Shown here one piece after another: positions 1 through 9,173 of a stretch of DNA of 51,025 bases (the first letter of the stretch is position 1; the number at the start of each line of letters is the position of its first letter). The notes beneath the pieces were generated by a model. That model did no database searches. It saw nothing but the letters and a program-made list of their open reading frames with translations, and was not told where the DNA came from. Origin of the DNA: DAISJM01 sp036821485 (GTDB lineage Bacteria; Verrucomicrobiota; Kiritimatiellia; CAIQIC01; JAGNIJ01); contig DAISJM010000025.1 in the NCBI GenBank assembly GCA_036821485.1, positions 1 through 51,025 of the forward strand. Direction: 5' to 3'. The position numbers were made by a program, and so were the translations under genes.

Positions 1-2
1 TG

Positions 3-707
3 AATCCGCACCACCGGGACCGGCTGACCTTCGTACGCGTCTGCTCCGGCCTCTTCGTCAAGGACATGACGGTCAATGATCCGGAAACCGGCAAGCCGAT
101 CCGGCTCTCCTATCCCCAGAAACTGTTCGGCCAGGATCGCGAATCCGTCGACGTCGCCTATCCCGGCGACATTGTCGGGCTCGTCTCGCACAAGGCGTTT
201 CGCATCGGCGACACGCTGACCACGAATCCCGCGATTCGTTACGACGAGATCCCCCGTTTTCCGCCCGAGGCGTTTGCGTTCCTCCGCAACGCGGGCACGG
301 CCAAGTACAAGCAGTTCAAGGCAGGCCTCGAGCAGCTTCTCGACGAGGGCGTGATCCAGTCATTCACGCTGTTTGAAACCGGCCAGACCGCCGCCCTTCT
401 CGGCGCGGTCGGGCAATTGCAGTTCGACGTGGTGATGTACCGGCTGCAAAACGAATACGGTGCGGACCCGCGCCTCGAGCTGGCACCATTCACGCAGGTC
501 CGCTGGTGCGCGCCCGGCATGACGAAGGACTTCTTTGGCGATGAGTATCTCGGCACGGGTGTCCGCCTCGCGCAGGACGTTCGCGGCCAGCTTGTCATTC
601 TGTTCCCCAACAAGTGGGCCGTGGATTACTTCGCCGAGAAACACCCGAAGGTCGAACTCTTCTCCGTATCGCAGCACGACAAGCCCGCCCCGGCGAAACC
701 GCAGTAG
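3..707 (+). CDS. prfC: Peptide chain release factor 3 (C-terminal part)
   Basis: The reading frame enters from outside the window and ends in TAG at 705-707, so only about 234 C-terminal residues are present. RF3 is the GTPase that recycles RF1/RF2 from the ribosome after termination. The visible part covers the domain II/III region: FVRVCSGLFVKDM, then GDIVGLV, then the RF3 signature stretch around AVGQLQFDVVMYRLQNEYG and the final domain with residues near APFTQVRW. The G domain lies upstream, outside the window. Domain order and the LQFDV segment separate it from EF-G and TypA. A long hairpin follows at 725-790 before the convergent GT9 gene. Confidence 0.93.
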   Translation, partial: NPHHRDRLTFVRVCSGLFVKDMTVNDPETGKPIRLSYPQKLFGQDRESVDVAYPGDIVGLVSHKAFRIGDTLTTNPAIRYDEIPRFPPEAFAFLRNAGTAKYKQFKAGLEQLLDEGVIQSFTLFETGQTAALLGAVGQLQFDVVMYRLQNEYGADPRLELAPFTQVRWCAPGMTKDFFGDEYLGTGVRLAQDVRGQLVILFPNKWAVDYFAEKHPKVELFSVSQHDKPAPAKPQ

Positions 708-724
708 TGGCTCATGTCTGCGAT

Positions 725-790
725 GGTAGGGCGACGCCTCCGGCGGAGCCGTGTCTTCATTCGGGCTCGGCAGGGACGCCTCGCCCTACC
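725..790. terminator. Bidirectional hairpin between convergent genes
   Basis: The ends are near-perfect inverted repeats (GGTAGGGCGA at 725-734, TCGCCCTACC at 781-790). Between them lie smaller stems (CTCCG/CGGAG, GAGCC/GGCTC). There is no T-run, so it is either a Rho-assisted or structural 3' end, or simply a repeat. The left arm recurs at 17981-18007 and 25889-25915, so this is a dispersed element parked in 3' intergenic space. Confidence 0.6.
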
Positions 791-801
791 CAACTCCCTC
801 C

Positions 802-1734
802 CTACATCCGCCGCAGACACGCCGCCAGCACGTCGTCCACGCTCAGCGCAGCCAGATCCCCACCCGGCGCGCGCAGAATCTGCACATGCTCGCCGCGGGG
901 ACCCCAGCGATCCGCGTCGCTCGGTCCGTAAAGTGCCACGACGGGCACCCCGACTGCCGACGCCAGATGCGTAATGCCCGAGTCATTGCCCACGTACGCC
1001 GCGCAGCACGACAACGCGCCGGCCAGATCCACCAGCTTGACCTGCTCAACGCGCGGGACTTCCGGCAACTCCGCCAACACCCGCTTCCGCACCTCCGTGT
1101 CGGCCTCGCCCAGCACACACACCACCGCCGCGCCTTCCGTTCTCAACTGACGCACCAACGCGATGAACCGATCCGCGGACCAGTTCTTCGCCGGGCTCCC
1201 GCTGCCGGGGTGAATCGCCACCACACGCCCTGTAACGCCGCGCTCCTCCAACAATCGCCGTCCACGCCCGCGACTTTCATCCGACAATCGCAGCCGCGGC
1301 ACAGAACCCACAGCATAGATCGCAAGCGTTTCAAGCGGCTTGATCAGATGATCCACCGCGTGACCGGAAGTCACCATCGGCGAGGCATAGATCACCTGCC
1401 GCGCGCCCGCGGCGCGCAGGTTGTCCGCAACCACGCCATGGGGATCGTGGAGAAAACTCAGGATGATGTCGAAAGACTCGATGTAGCTGGCCTGCTCGGG
1501 ACTTAAGGAGGGGATCGCGGCAAAGAAGCGGGCCATGCCGGCCTTGTCGAGCGAGTCAACGCGATCTACCAATCCGGCCTCGCGTGCAAGCTCGGCCACG
1601 TGCGGGTAGCCGATCAATTCAATTTCCGCAGCCGGCCAATGCTCACGAAGAGCCTGCAGCACCGGGAGCGTCACGATGAAGTCGCCGATCGCCCCGCCGC
1701 GTAACACAAGAAAGCGGGCCCGTTTGAGCATCAT
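802..1734 (-). CDS. Glycosyltransferase family 9 (heptosyltransferase-like)
   Basis: A 310-residue protein of the ADP-heptose:LPS heptosyltransferase family (GT9), which transfers a sugar to a lipopolysaccharide core or related glycan on the cytoplasmic face of the inner membrane. Visible signatures are the N-terminal glycine loop RGGAIGD (residues 12-18), the second-domain nucleotide-sugar site HPGSGSPAKNW (175-185), GNDSGITHLA (249-258) and LYGPSD (268-273). Length is normal for the family. Two adjacent ATG codons (1734, 1731) are possible starts. It is the last gene of a leftward run after the BASS transporter and a small membrane protein, 6 bp behind the latter's stop. Donor and acceptor cannot be told from the sequence. 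Confidence 0.88.
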   Translation of the reverse strand: MMLKRARFLVLRGGAIGDFIVTLPVLQALREHWPAAEIELIGYPHVAELAREAGLVDRVDSLDKAGMARFFAAIPSLSPEQASYIESFDIILSFLHDPHGVVADNLRAAGARQVIYASPMVTSGHAVDHLIKPLETLAIYAVGSVPRLRLSDESRGRGRRLLEERGVTGRVVAIHPGSGSPAKNWSADRFIALVRQLRTEGAAVVCVLGEADTEVRKRVLAELPEVPRVEQVKLVDLAGALSCCAAYVGNDSGITHLASAVGVPVVALYGPSDADRWGPRGEHVQILRAPGGDLAALSVDDVLAACLRRM

Positions 1735-1740
1735 GGGAAC

Positions 1741-2283
1741 TCAGTATACCTTGAACGCCAGCACGAGCACAAAAATGCCGAAGGCCAGGCGGACGAGACC
1801 GCCCATGCGGCATCGCTCATTCGTCTTCGCACCAAACTCCACGAGTTGGCGGAACCGGAAGGGGCTGAGGACCAGCGAGATGCCCGCGACCACCCAGATG
1901 TAGGCCACCACGGTCATCACCAGCCGCCAATTCGATTCGTGCCAGCGCGCGGCGGCGAGTACCGGGTTCGCCACCAGCAGGAGAAGTCCACCCAGCGCGC
2001 GTGGCGCAAGAAGTTCATCCATGAAAACCGCCATCAGGAGGAAGGCGGCCGGCGCGGCGGCATAGAGCCACGGCTTCACGGGTTCAAATCGGCCAAGCGG
2101 CGCGTGCAGCATAACCCAAGTCACCCACGTCACATCGAAGGCGAGCAGCACCCAAGCGGGCAGGCGGCTGCGCGGAAACTGACGCAGTGCCTCGCGCATC
2201 TGCGCGGGCGCCACGACGCACACGAGGTTCACCGCGACAATCACGCCGCCCGCGATCCGGGCCATCATGGACAAGTCGGACAT
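1741..2283 (-). CDS. Membrane protein of unknown function
   Basis: A 180-residue integral membrane protein that I do not recognise. The start at 2283 (MSDLSMMARIAGG) is chosen because GGAAGG lies 9 bp upstream; an in-frame upstream extension begins with a glycine-rich stretch that looks non-coding. Five to six hydrophobic segments are visible: IAGGVIVAVNLVCVV, LPAWVLLAFDVTWVTWVML, LYAAAPAAFLLMAVFM, ALGGLLLLVANPVLAA, LVMTVVAYIWVVAGISLVL and a C-terminal LVRLAFGIFVLVLAF. It sits between a BASS-type transporter and a GT9 glycosyltransferase on the same strand, probably co-transcribed. No catalytic motif is evident. Confidence 0.75.
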   Translation of the reverse strand: MSDLSMMARIAGGVIVAVNLVCVVAPAQMREALRQFPRSRLPAWVLLAFDVTWVTWVMLHAPLGRFEPVKPWLYAAAPAAFLLMAVFMDELLAPRALGGLLLLVANPVLAAARWHESNWRLVMTVVAYIWVVAGISLVLSPFRFRQLVEFGAKTNERCRMGGLVRLAFGIFVLVLAFKVY

Positions 2284-2345
2284 CGTCTTATTCCTTCCCA
2301 ACACGCCGGACAAAAAGGCCCCGCCATCGTAACCGCCCCCACCCA

Positions 2346-3308
2346 TTAGTCAATACGGGGCGCGGCCGCCTGCCTGGCCCGCCGCGCGTCGAGGCGCGTC
2401 CAAAGGTTCGCCAGCAGCGCACCGCTCACGTTGTGCCACACGCTGAAAATCGCGCCCGGCACCGCAGCCAGCGCCGAAACATGCGCCGTTGCCATCGCCA
2501 CCGCCAGGCCGGAATTCTGCATACCCACTTCGATCGTCACAGCCCGCCGCTGCGGCACATCCATCCGAAACACCCGCGCCAGCAGCCAGCCGAGCAACAG
2601 CCCAAGCCCGTTGTGAAGCACCACCGCAGCCGCAACCCGCGGACCTACCGTCGCCAAGCGGTCCGCGTTGGCCCCGATGATTGCCCCCACGATCAGCACG
2701 ATCGCCGTCACCGAAATCAGCGGTAGCACCCGGACACTGCGCTCCACCGTCTTCGAGAAGAATCGGTTCACCAGCACGCCGAGTACCACCGGCACCAGCA
2801 CCACCTGGACGATCGACAGGAAAAGGTCACCCGCCTTGAGCGGCATCCACCGCCCCGCCAACCACAAGGTAAGCATCGGCGTCAGCAACGGCGAGAGAAG
2901 CGTCGACACCGACGTCATCGTCACGGACAACGGCACATCCCCCTTCGCGAGAAAGGTAATCACGTTCGACGCTGTTCCGCCCGGACACGTCCCGACAAGG
3001 ATCACCCCCACAGCCAATTCCGGCGGCAGGCGAAGGAGGCGTGCCACAACGTAACCCACAAGAGGCATGACGCCATATTGCGCAGCGGCGCCAATCGCCA
3101 CCGCTCGCGGGCGCGACAACACGCGCCGGAAATCCGCGCCGGTCAGCGTCATCCCCATCCCGAACATGATCACGCCGAGCAGGGTGCTGATGTGCGGCAG
3201 GGCAAAGGTGAAGGTGTGCGGCCGCATCATGGCGACCACGGACACCACCATCACGAAGACGGCAAAGTAATTGGACGCCACGCGGCTGATTCGTTCCAGC
3301 CATCTCAT
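2346..3308 (-). CDS. Bile acid:sodium symporter family (BASS) transporter
   Basis: A 320-residue polytopic inner-membrane protein of the BASS/SBF family, secondary transporters moving organic acids (bile acids, pantoate, pyruvate and others in different members), often with Na+. Family landmarks are the MFGMGMTLTGADF segment, the unwound-helix motif GTCPGGTASNVITFLAKGDVPLSV in the first half and the matching EVGMQNSGLAVAMA stretch in the second half. About nine to ten hydrophobic segments are visible. ATG at 3308 is preferred over GTG at 3317 because AGAGG lies 8 bp upstream. The substrate cannot be assigned. Confidence 0.9.
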   Translation of the reverse strand: MRWLERISRVASNYFAVFVMVVSVVAMMRPHTFTFALPHISTLLGVIMFGMGMTLTGADFRRVLSRPRAVAIGAAAQYGVMPLVGYVVARLLRLPPELAVGVILVGTCPGGTASNVITFLAKGDVPLSVTMTSVSTLLSPLLTPMLTLWLAGRWMPLKAGDLFLSIVQVVLVPVVLGVLVNRFFSKTVERSVRVLPLISVTAIVLIVGAIIGANADRLATVGPRVAAAVVLHNGLGLLLGWLLARVFRMDVPQRRAVTIEVGMQNSGLAVAMATAHVSALAAVPGAIFSVWHNVSGALLANLWTRLDARRARQAAAPRID

Positions 3309-3333
3309 TAACCACACCTCTTCCCGTGGGGGC

Positions 3334-5772
3334 TCAATCGAAAATGAAGAACAGTTCTTTGGGCAGGTTGACCGGCCGCCATTTGGGTTCTCTCGCGGTT
3401 CCCGTCAGATGGAATTCCAGCAGCTTGGTCACCGGGAAGGTCACCAGCCGCAGCACAGCGGCAATCGCGCCCTTGCGCAGGAGCTTCACCTGCACCTTCA
3501 CATCGAGCATCTCATTGAAGTAGTAGTCACCCGATCCGGAGACGCTGAGTACGGTGCCCTCGAGATAGGCGTCCTCCGAGTGGAATTTCCGGTCGGCAAT
3601 GACGAACGTGGACGTGAAATCCGTCTGCGTGGCAAAACCGAGTCGCGGGTAGATCTTGGAGAGAATCTGCGACAGGCCACCCAGCAGCGGAATCTGGAAA
3701 AGGTAGCCATCCTCGATCAGTATCTTTCCCTCGCCGCGCACCGTATCGCCACGGCCTACGCCCAAAACACCGCTCACGTTGAAGTCCGACGACAACTGGC
3801 CCTTGTAAGCCCCGGCTTTGCCGCGGAATGCGCGGATGATGCTCTCGAAATCGGCCTTCTTGATCACCCCGGCGATGTCGTAGTGGACGTTGCTGGCCTC
3901 GTTGATCGATGTGAAAATCGCATCACCTGCAAAACTGCCGCCATAGGCCTTGCCCTGCACATTGGTGAAATCGAGCCGCGTGCCCAACGCGCGAACATAG
4001 AACGAACACTCGTCGGAGACCATCCACTTCAGCCCCATGTGCGTGCCGGTGGCATACGCCACGAAATCCGTCTGATCGTAACCCGAGTAATCGATGCGCC
4101 CCTTGCATTGAATCGTCGCCGGATCGTCCAGCCGGAACTGCCGTATGAACTTCTCCGTCTTCGTGCCGATCATCATCGCCACCGCATACGGTTCCATGGT
4201 TCCACTGGCATCGACATCCACGAACTCGTTGCGGAAGTCCATGACGAGGCGTCCCGTAGCCCGACCCTCGGGCCGGATCAACAGGCCGGGCGAAACATCC
4301 ATCACCTGGTTCGTGAGCGTGAACGCCGCCTCGACATAGGTACCCGACGCGCCGCGGAAAACCAGGTTGCTCGCATGCACAAAACCCTCGGCGCTGAAAT
4401 CGCGCGGCCGGCCGATCACCCCGTGGACCTTGATATGGCCCTGCGGATTCGGGCCGTTGAACGTCAAAGCCCTGACGAGTTCCGTCTGCTTCGCGTTCAT
4501 GATCGGAACCAGTTCCTTGGGGTCGAAGTTCCCCTCCGCCTCCCCCCAGTACTGGCGCGTATCCACGCGGAACCGGACCTTGCCCCGTGCGGGGCCGCGG
4601 GCCGCCCCCTTCCCGAGAATGGCGTCCACCTTGACGAGATCGACATCGTTGCCCTCGCGTTCGAAGGACACGAACGCACGCTCAACCCAGATATTCTTCA
4701 GGCTCGCCCGCTCCAGCGAGAGCCAGCCGGTAAAATGCTCAAACGCCTCGCGGATCGGCGCCGGGCCGAGCCACAGTTCGCAGGAAATCGGCCCATCGAA
4801 GACAAAGCCTGTCCGGGCCATCTTCTTGCGCAACGGGTCCGGAATCAGCCCCATCCAGCTCGACGGCGCCAGGCTCGTGAATGCACGCGCCTCGATCGTG
4901 CCAACTTGGAAATCGAGTTTGCCGGTCACGTCGGCGCGCCGGTCGCCCTGGCGCAGCGAAAGCGAATTGACCATGACCGTCCGGCCACGCAGCTTCGCGT
5001 CCACATCCCACGCGTCATAGACCACATCCTTGTAATGAGCGTCGAAGCCCTGCACGTGTAGATTGGCGCGGGAGCGGTGAGGTCTGTCGGGATACACGGT
5101 GAAGTCGACCCGCGCCAGCGGCGATGCCTCGAACTGAATCGTGTTGAGTTCCTCTGTGGCCCGGGGAAGCCATGCGGGAAGATTGCCCAGCGCCTTCGAT
5201 ACGGTGCGCGAGAATCGTTCGAGCGTCATCTTCTCGCGCCCGGGCACGGGCGCGGCAAATTCCACAAAGCCGCGACCACGAAGTTGAATCCCATGGAAAG
5301 ATCCGTTGAGGCCTTTGACATAGATCCCGTCCTGCCCAATACGCAGGCGGATGTTGATGTCCTCAAGTGATAGATTCTGAGGGGCCACCTGGGGCTGTGC
5401 ATCGCCCGCCGTGTTGAGTCGAAACGCGGCATTGACCACGCGCAGTCCCGAAAGCCCGTGGCTGCCTTCCAGCCAATCCAGGGGATTCAAGCTCACCGAC
5501 ACTTCGTCGGCGCAGACTATGGGCACGGAGGCTTCCGCGCTTTCGTAAAAGCGAAGGCCCTGCGCCGAAACTCCGCGAAAGAGTCCCAGGCGCACCTGAT
5601 CCACTTGGACCACCAGCCCGTTTCTCTTCAGGTAATCGAGGCCCCGGTCGATCAGGCCGCGGGGCACGCCCGCGAGGTGCAGATACACCCCCAGCACAAG
5701 CAGCAGGCCGAGAATCAAACCCGTCAGCCGGATGGCCAGGCAAAGCAACCGGGAGCAGGCTCGATCGAGCAT
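3334..5772 (-). CDS. AsmA/YhdP-like envelope protein
   Basis: An inner-membrane-anchored protein of about 812 residues with one N-terminal membrane helix (IRLTGLILGLLLVLGVYLHLAG) followed by a long periplasmic region of beta-rich AsmA/TamB-like character. Such proteins are thought to bridge the envelope and move or organise lipids. The C-terminal third has the AsmA-like pattern around GYLFQIPLLGGLSQILSKI, SEDAYLEGTVLSVSGSG and YYFNEMLDVKVQVKLL, and it ends with REPKWRP, typical of AsmA-family tails. The start is uncertain. ATG 5772 places the helix at the N-terminus and avoids overlap with the DUF4340 gene. An in-frame ATG at 5883 would add 37 Arg/Ser-rich residues and overlap that gene by about 65 bp. 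It is the last gene of the envelope operon. Confidence 0.8.
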   Translation of the reverse strand: MLDRACSRLLCLAIRLTGLILGLLLVLGVYLHLAGVPRGLIDRGLDYLKRNGLVVQVDQVRLGLFRGVSAQGLRFYESAEASVPIVCADEVSVSLNPLDWLEGSHGLSGLRVVNAAFRLNTAGDAQPQVAPQNLSLEDINIRLRIGQDGIYVKGLNGSFHGIQLRGRGFVEFAAPVPGREKMTLERFSRTVSKALGNLPAWLPRATEELNTIQFEASPLARVDFTVYPDRPHRSRANLHVQGFDAHYKDVVYDAWDVDAKLRGRTVMVNSLSLRQGDRRADVTGKLDFQVGTIEARAFTSLAPSSWMGLIPDPLRKKMARTGFVFDGPISCELWLGPAPIREAFEHFTGWLSLERASLKNIWVERAFVSFEREGNDVDLVKVDAILGKGAARGPARGKVRFRVDTRQYWGEAEGNFDPKELVPIMNAKQTELVRALTFNGPNPQGHIKVHGVIGRPRDFSAEGFVHASNLVFRGASGTYVEAAFTLTNQVMDVSPGLLIRPEGRATGRLVMDFRNEFVDVDASGTMEPYAVAMMIGTKTEKFIRQFRLDDPATIQCKGRIDYSGYDQTDFVAYATGTHMGLKWMVSDECSFYVRALGTRLDFTNVQGKAYGGSFAGDAIFTSINEASNVHYDIAGVIKKADFESIIRAFRGKAGAYKGQLSSDFNVSGVLGVGRGDTVRGEGKILIEDGYLFQIPLLGGLSQILSKIYPRLGFATQTDFTSTFVIADRKFHSEDAYLEGTVLSVSGSGDYYFNEMLDVKVQVKLLRKGAIAAVLRLVTFPVTKLLEFHLTGTAREPKWRPVNLPKELFFIFD

Positions 5773-5818
5773 GCCCAGACAGGAACAGCGAACGCCGGGC
5801 GAAGCCGGCGAGGCGTCC

Positions 5819-7675
5819 TTATGGTCCTGCTTTGGGGTCCTGGCTGAGCTCACTCGGCGCCTCTTGCGGCTGCTTCGCGACATACAGGTCGTCGGTCAGC
5901 TTGTTCCATGTCTCTTCCGAAATCGTGAACACCACATCCTGCCCCTGCAGCATGGCAAAGCGTTCATCCTTGCCACGAACGCTGCCCAGCAGCAGGGTCT
6001 TTCCGAGCCCCGACCCCTCGCCCTTGAGGCCCAGACTCAACACCGCGACCGGCTCATCCAATCCGTACGTCGCCAAGTCCTGGGGATCGTCCGCGACGAA
6101 GCGCTCCGCTCTCAAATCCCCCACGATCATCAGGAGATCCTTGATCGCCTCGGCATCCGCCTTGCCGTCGGGTTGAACCAGCCTCCAGGCTCCCCCGGCC
6201 ACCGGCTCGACGATCTGCTCTCCATCCGCCTTCTTCAGCGCTATGCGCAGTATCTCATCGGCCCCCACCTTCAGCACGCGGCGATCCCGGTAGTACAGAG
6301 GGTCCAGCGACAGCGTCTTCAGTGTGTCGGCGAGAATCTCGTACGGGGCGTCTTCCTTCTCCACTTTCACCAAGGCACGCCCCATCTCGCGCTTCATGTC
6401 GCTGATCAGCACCACCACTTCGCGGACAAGCGCGATGATGTTCGGATTCGGGGCCGCATCCGGCGCGGCGAGCCGGAACTCCACCCGTCTCGCAGGCGGC
6501 GCAAGCCCCAGGGCTGCAAGGTTCGTCGCCTGGTCGTCGAGATAACTGACGATGCTGGCCCCGGCCCAGCCGCGAAGAAGTTCATCCACCCGTTGCGCAT
6601 CCGCGGGCCAACGCTTTGGTTTCGATACCCACCAGCCGTCGTCATCCTTGCGCAGGATCAGTTCCGTCTCCCCCTCCGCAATCCGTACGTACGTGATGTC
6701 GTACGAGGACATCGTGACCAGCCGGCGGTCGCGGAGATCCTCCACCTTCGCCGTCAGCCTCGCCAGGCCACCGGTCGTCATGGCATACACCGAGTCGACG
6801 CCCTTCAACTTTACGTACACAAGGTCAGGCCGCTTCTCCAACGGATCGCCCACCAGCAGCGCGGTTTCGCCCTCCTTCTCGCTCTGAAGGACATTGACCC
6901 GCAGCGTCGGTTCATCCAGCCCGTACGCCACCGGATTCTGCTGCCCATCCGCGACAAATTCCTCGACGCGCAAATCAAACAGGTCCCGAAGGATCTCGTC
7001 CACGGCTGTCGGTGCCGCGCGGGCAACGAGCGGCTGCTGGATCGTCCACCGCCCATCTTCGCTCCGACCCACTTGGACAAAACCATCGCCGCGACGGATT
7101 TCCAGGCGGCGCACCTGTTGCGGCTCGCCGTGGAACAGAACACGGTCGCGCAGATCGGCCACCGCACCCGGCACAAACTGGAGCACGTTGGTCCCCGTGG
7201 CCACGATGTCCGGACGTGACTCTTCCCGGATGTAGAGCGATCCGCCCAGCAGCGCATCACGCCCGATGATGAGCGTCTGCCGCCGAAGACTGTCGCCCAG
7301 CGTAATCCGAGCCCGCGGCGCGTCGAACCCGTAGTTGGCCTCCGTCAGCTTCCGCGCCTTGAGCTGCGCCGGAGTGATCACCTCGCCGCGGGGCAACGTC
7401 TCCAGCCCGTTCAGGATGCGGCCAATCTCGCCCTCATCCGCCCTCGCGCGCACCGGCTGAATGATCATCCACTGTCCATCCTGCAACGCGCACTCGACGA
7501 GCAGGTTGGTGGATTCGAACTTGAGGTAGGAAACACGGTCCGCCTTGACCTGCAACGCGCGCCGCGCCTGCTCTTCCTGCTCGCTGGTGGATTGGGTCTT
7601 GCGCTCGTGGAACCAGATGAACGCACCGAGCAGGAGCACGGCGATCATCAGCAGCAGTGTCGTTCTGATCTTCAT
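5819..7675 (-). CDS. DUF4340 domain protein of the Gld-type ABC cluster
   Basis: A 618-residue protein with an N-terminal membrane anchor (TTLLLMIAVLLLGAFIWF) and a large extracytoplasmic region of repeated DUF4340-type units. These units carry phrases such as QIVEPVAGGAWRL, YGLDEPVAVLSLGLKG and KTLLLGSVRGKDERFAML, with similar wording (YGLDEPTLRVNV, TALLVGDPLEKRPDLVYV) in an earlier repeat. DUF4340 proteins routinely sit beside GldG/GldF-type ABC transporters; their function is unknown. ATG 7675 is chosen because GGAGGT lies about 12 bp upstream and it follows the GldG-like stop by only 7 bp. Nothing suggests truncation. Confidence 0.85.
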   Translation of the reverse strand: MKIRTTLLLMIAVLLLGAFIWFHERKTQSTSEQEEQARRALQVKADRVSYLKFESTNLLVECALQDGQWMIIQPVRARADEGEIGRILNGLETLPRGEVITPAQLKARKLTEANYGFDAPRARITLGDSLRRQTLIIGRDALLGGSLYIREESRPDIVATGTNVLQFVPGAVADLRDRVLFHGEPQQVRRLEIRRGDGFVQVGRSEDGRWTIQQPLVARAAPTAVDEILRDLFDLRVEEFVADGQQNPVAYGLDEPTLRVNVLQSEKEGETALLVGDPLEKRPDLVYVKLKGVDSVYAMTTGGLARLTAKVEDLRDRRLVTMSSYDITYVRIAEGETELILRKDDDGWWVSKPKRWPADAQRVDELLRGWAGASIVSYLDDQATNLAALGLAPPARRVEFRLAAPDAAPNPNIIALVREVVVLISDMKREMGRALVKVEKEDAPYEILADTLKTLSLDPLYYRDRRVLKVGADEILRIALKKADGEQIVEPVAGGAWRLVQPDGKADAEAIKDLLMIVGDLRAERFVADDPQDLATYGLDEPVAVLSLGLKGEGSGLGKTLLLGSVRGKDERFAMLQGQDVVFTISEETWNKLTDDLYVAKQPQEAPSELSQDPKAGP

Positions 7676-7682
7676 GCGTCGT

Positions 7683-9173
7683 CTACGACCTCCGCTTGAG
7701 CCACACGATGCCACCCAGCCCGGCGACAATGACCGGCATCACCATCACGATGATCCAGAACAACCCCTTCAATTCATCGCCACTGATGATCAGGCGATTC
7801 TGCTCCACGGGCTTGGGCGCAATGGCCATCAGCTCCTCCCGCTCGAGCAGCCAGTTCAGCGCGGACATGAAGAAATCGGCATTGCCACCCGTCAGGGCTC
7901 CATTGGCCACGAAGTCTGAATCGCCGAACACCACCAGCCGCGTCGGCTTGATCTGCACATTGATGCCCGGCACGGGCCCCTTCTCCACGGCCACGGCCAC
8001 AGACACCGGCCCCGGCCGGTCACGATCCGCATCGTAGTTCATCGGATTCTCTTCCAAGTCCGTCTCGGCCCATCCCAAATCCGTGCAGGAGGCCAGCGCC
8101 ATGGCATGCGGCTTGTCCGCGGTTCCGCCACCCTCTTCCGGCAATGCCGCAGGCTCCACGGATCGCGGCAGGTAAAGGACGGCGGTGATATCCTTGAGCG
8201 GTGCCGTGATGGGGTGCGGGTCGTATTTCGTGATGAACAACTCGCGCCCTGTCAGCGTCCTCGTCGCATCCACCACCACGTCGTCCGCCAACAGAACACC
8301 CCAGTCGCCCAGCAGCCCTTCAAGCCCCGTCTTCGTCATCGGGTCGACCAGCACCATCAACCGGCCCTTCTGATCGAGGTAGCGGGACATGATCGCCAGT
8401 TCCGTTTCTGCCAGCCGCTTCGTCGGCCCGGCAATGACCAGCGCATCCGCGTCAGCGGGAACGTCCTGCTGTTCGCCCAGCAGCAGCTTCCGCACATCGA
8501 GATTGTCCCTCCGCAGTTCCTCGGCGATGGTGGAGTAACCCGCCGAGCGGTTGAAACTCTCCACGTCCCGCTCGCCATGCCCCTGCAGGAAATAGACCAC
8601 CGGCCGCTTGGCCTGCGTCACGTTCTGAATCGCCGACGAGAAAGCCTGCTCGCCCTTGAACGCCACCTTCTCCGGCGATTGCCCCATCGGCAGCATGCTG
8701 TAGTCATATTGCATGATGTCTTTCGCCGTGACATACATGCTGCGACCGCCCGATTCGACCACGGTGACATTCGGTTCTTCCACCTTGAAACGGCGCATCA
8801 ACTCTTCCGTCCGGGCCAGGTCCCGGTCGGGGTCGACCCGCTCAACGTGAATCATCGGCGAGGCGTATTCATATTCCTTAAGCAGGTTGTCCACATCCTC
8901 GTAGACTTCCTGATCGGCGTTGAAGAACACCACGAACTGCACCGGGTTGGTCAGACTGCCCAGCAGGCTGAGCGTCTTGTCCGAAAGCCCGTAATACTTC
9001 GCACGGCTCCAGTCCCACCGCGCGTAATGGCGATACGACAGGTAGTTCACCATGCCCACCAACACCACCGCCAACAGCAGGGATACCGCCGCGTTGAGAC
9101 TGATCGCCACCCGGCGTTTCACGGTGCCGTCGCGCACGCTCCTGAGGTCCTGCTCTTCCGCCGTCATTTCCAT
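7683..9173 (-). CDS. GldG-like ABC transporter accessory protein
   Basis: A 496-residue protein of the GldG/ABC-type auxiliary family (DUF7088/ABC_transp_aux style). It has an N-terminal cytoplasmic stub, a membrane helix (NAAVSLLLAVVLVGMVNYLSY), the conserved YGLSDKTLSLLGSLTNPVQFVVFF region, a Rossmann-like core with FLQGHGERD and ADALVIAGPTKRL, GDSDF near residue 420, and a C-terminal membrane helix (GLFWIIVMVMPVIVAGLGGIVWL) before KRRS. In Bacteroidetes GldG works with GldF and GldA, but homologues are widespread in non-gliding bacteria, so gliding is not implied. The start overlaps the permease gene end (9164-9173), indicating translational coupling. Confidence 0.88.
   Translation of the reverse strand: MEMTAEEQDLRSVRDGTVKRRVAISLNAAVSLLLAVVLVGMVNYLSYRHYARWDWSRAKYYGLSDKTLSLLGSLTNPVQFVVFFNADQEVYEDVDNLLKEYEYASPMIHVERVDPDRDLARTEELMRRFKVEEPNVTVVESGGRSMYVTAKDIMQYDYSMLPMGQSPEKVAFKGEQAFSSAIQNVTQAKRPVVYFLQGHGERDVESFNRSAGYSTIAEELRRDNLDVRKLLLGEQQDVPADADALVIAGPTKRLAETELAIMSRYLDQKGRLMVLVDPMTKTGLEGLLGDWGVLLADDVVVDATRTLTGRELFITKYDPHPITAPLKDITAVLYLPRSVEPAALPEEGGGTADKPHAMALASCTDLGWAETDLEENPMNYDADRDRPGPVSVAVAVEKGPVPGINVQIKPTRLVVFGDSDFVANGALTGGNADFFMSALNWLLEREELMAIAPKPVEQNRLIISGDELKGLFWIIVMVMPVIVAGLGGIVWLKRRS

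Noticed and set aside
3271..5061. 596-aa plus-strand ORF opposite the AsmA-like gene
   Set aside because: Arg/His/Pro-rich translation typical of the antisense strand of a high-GC gene; the minus-strand frame has a membrane anchor and AsmA-type sequence.
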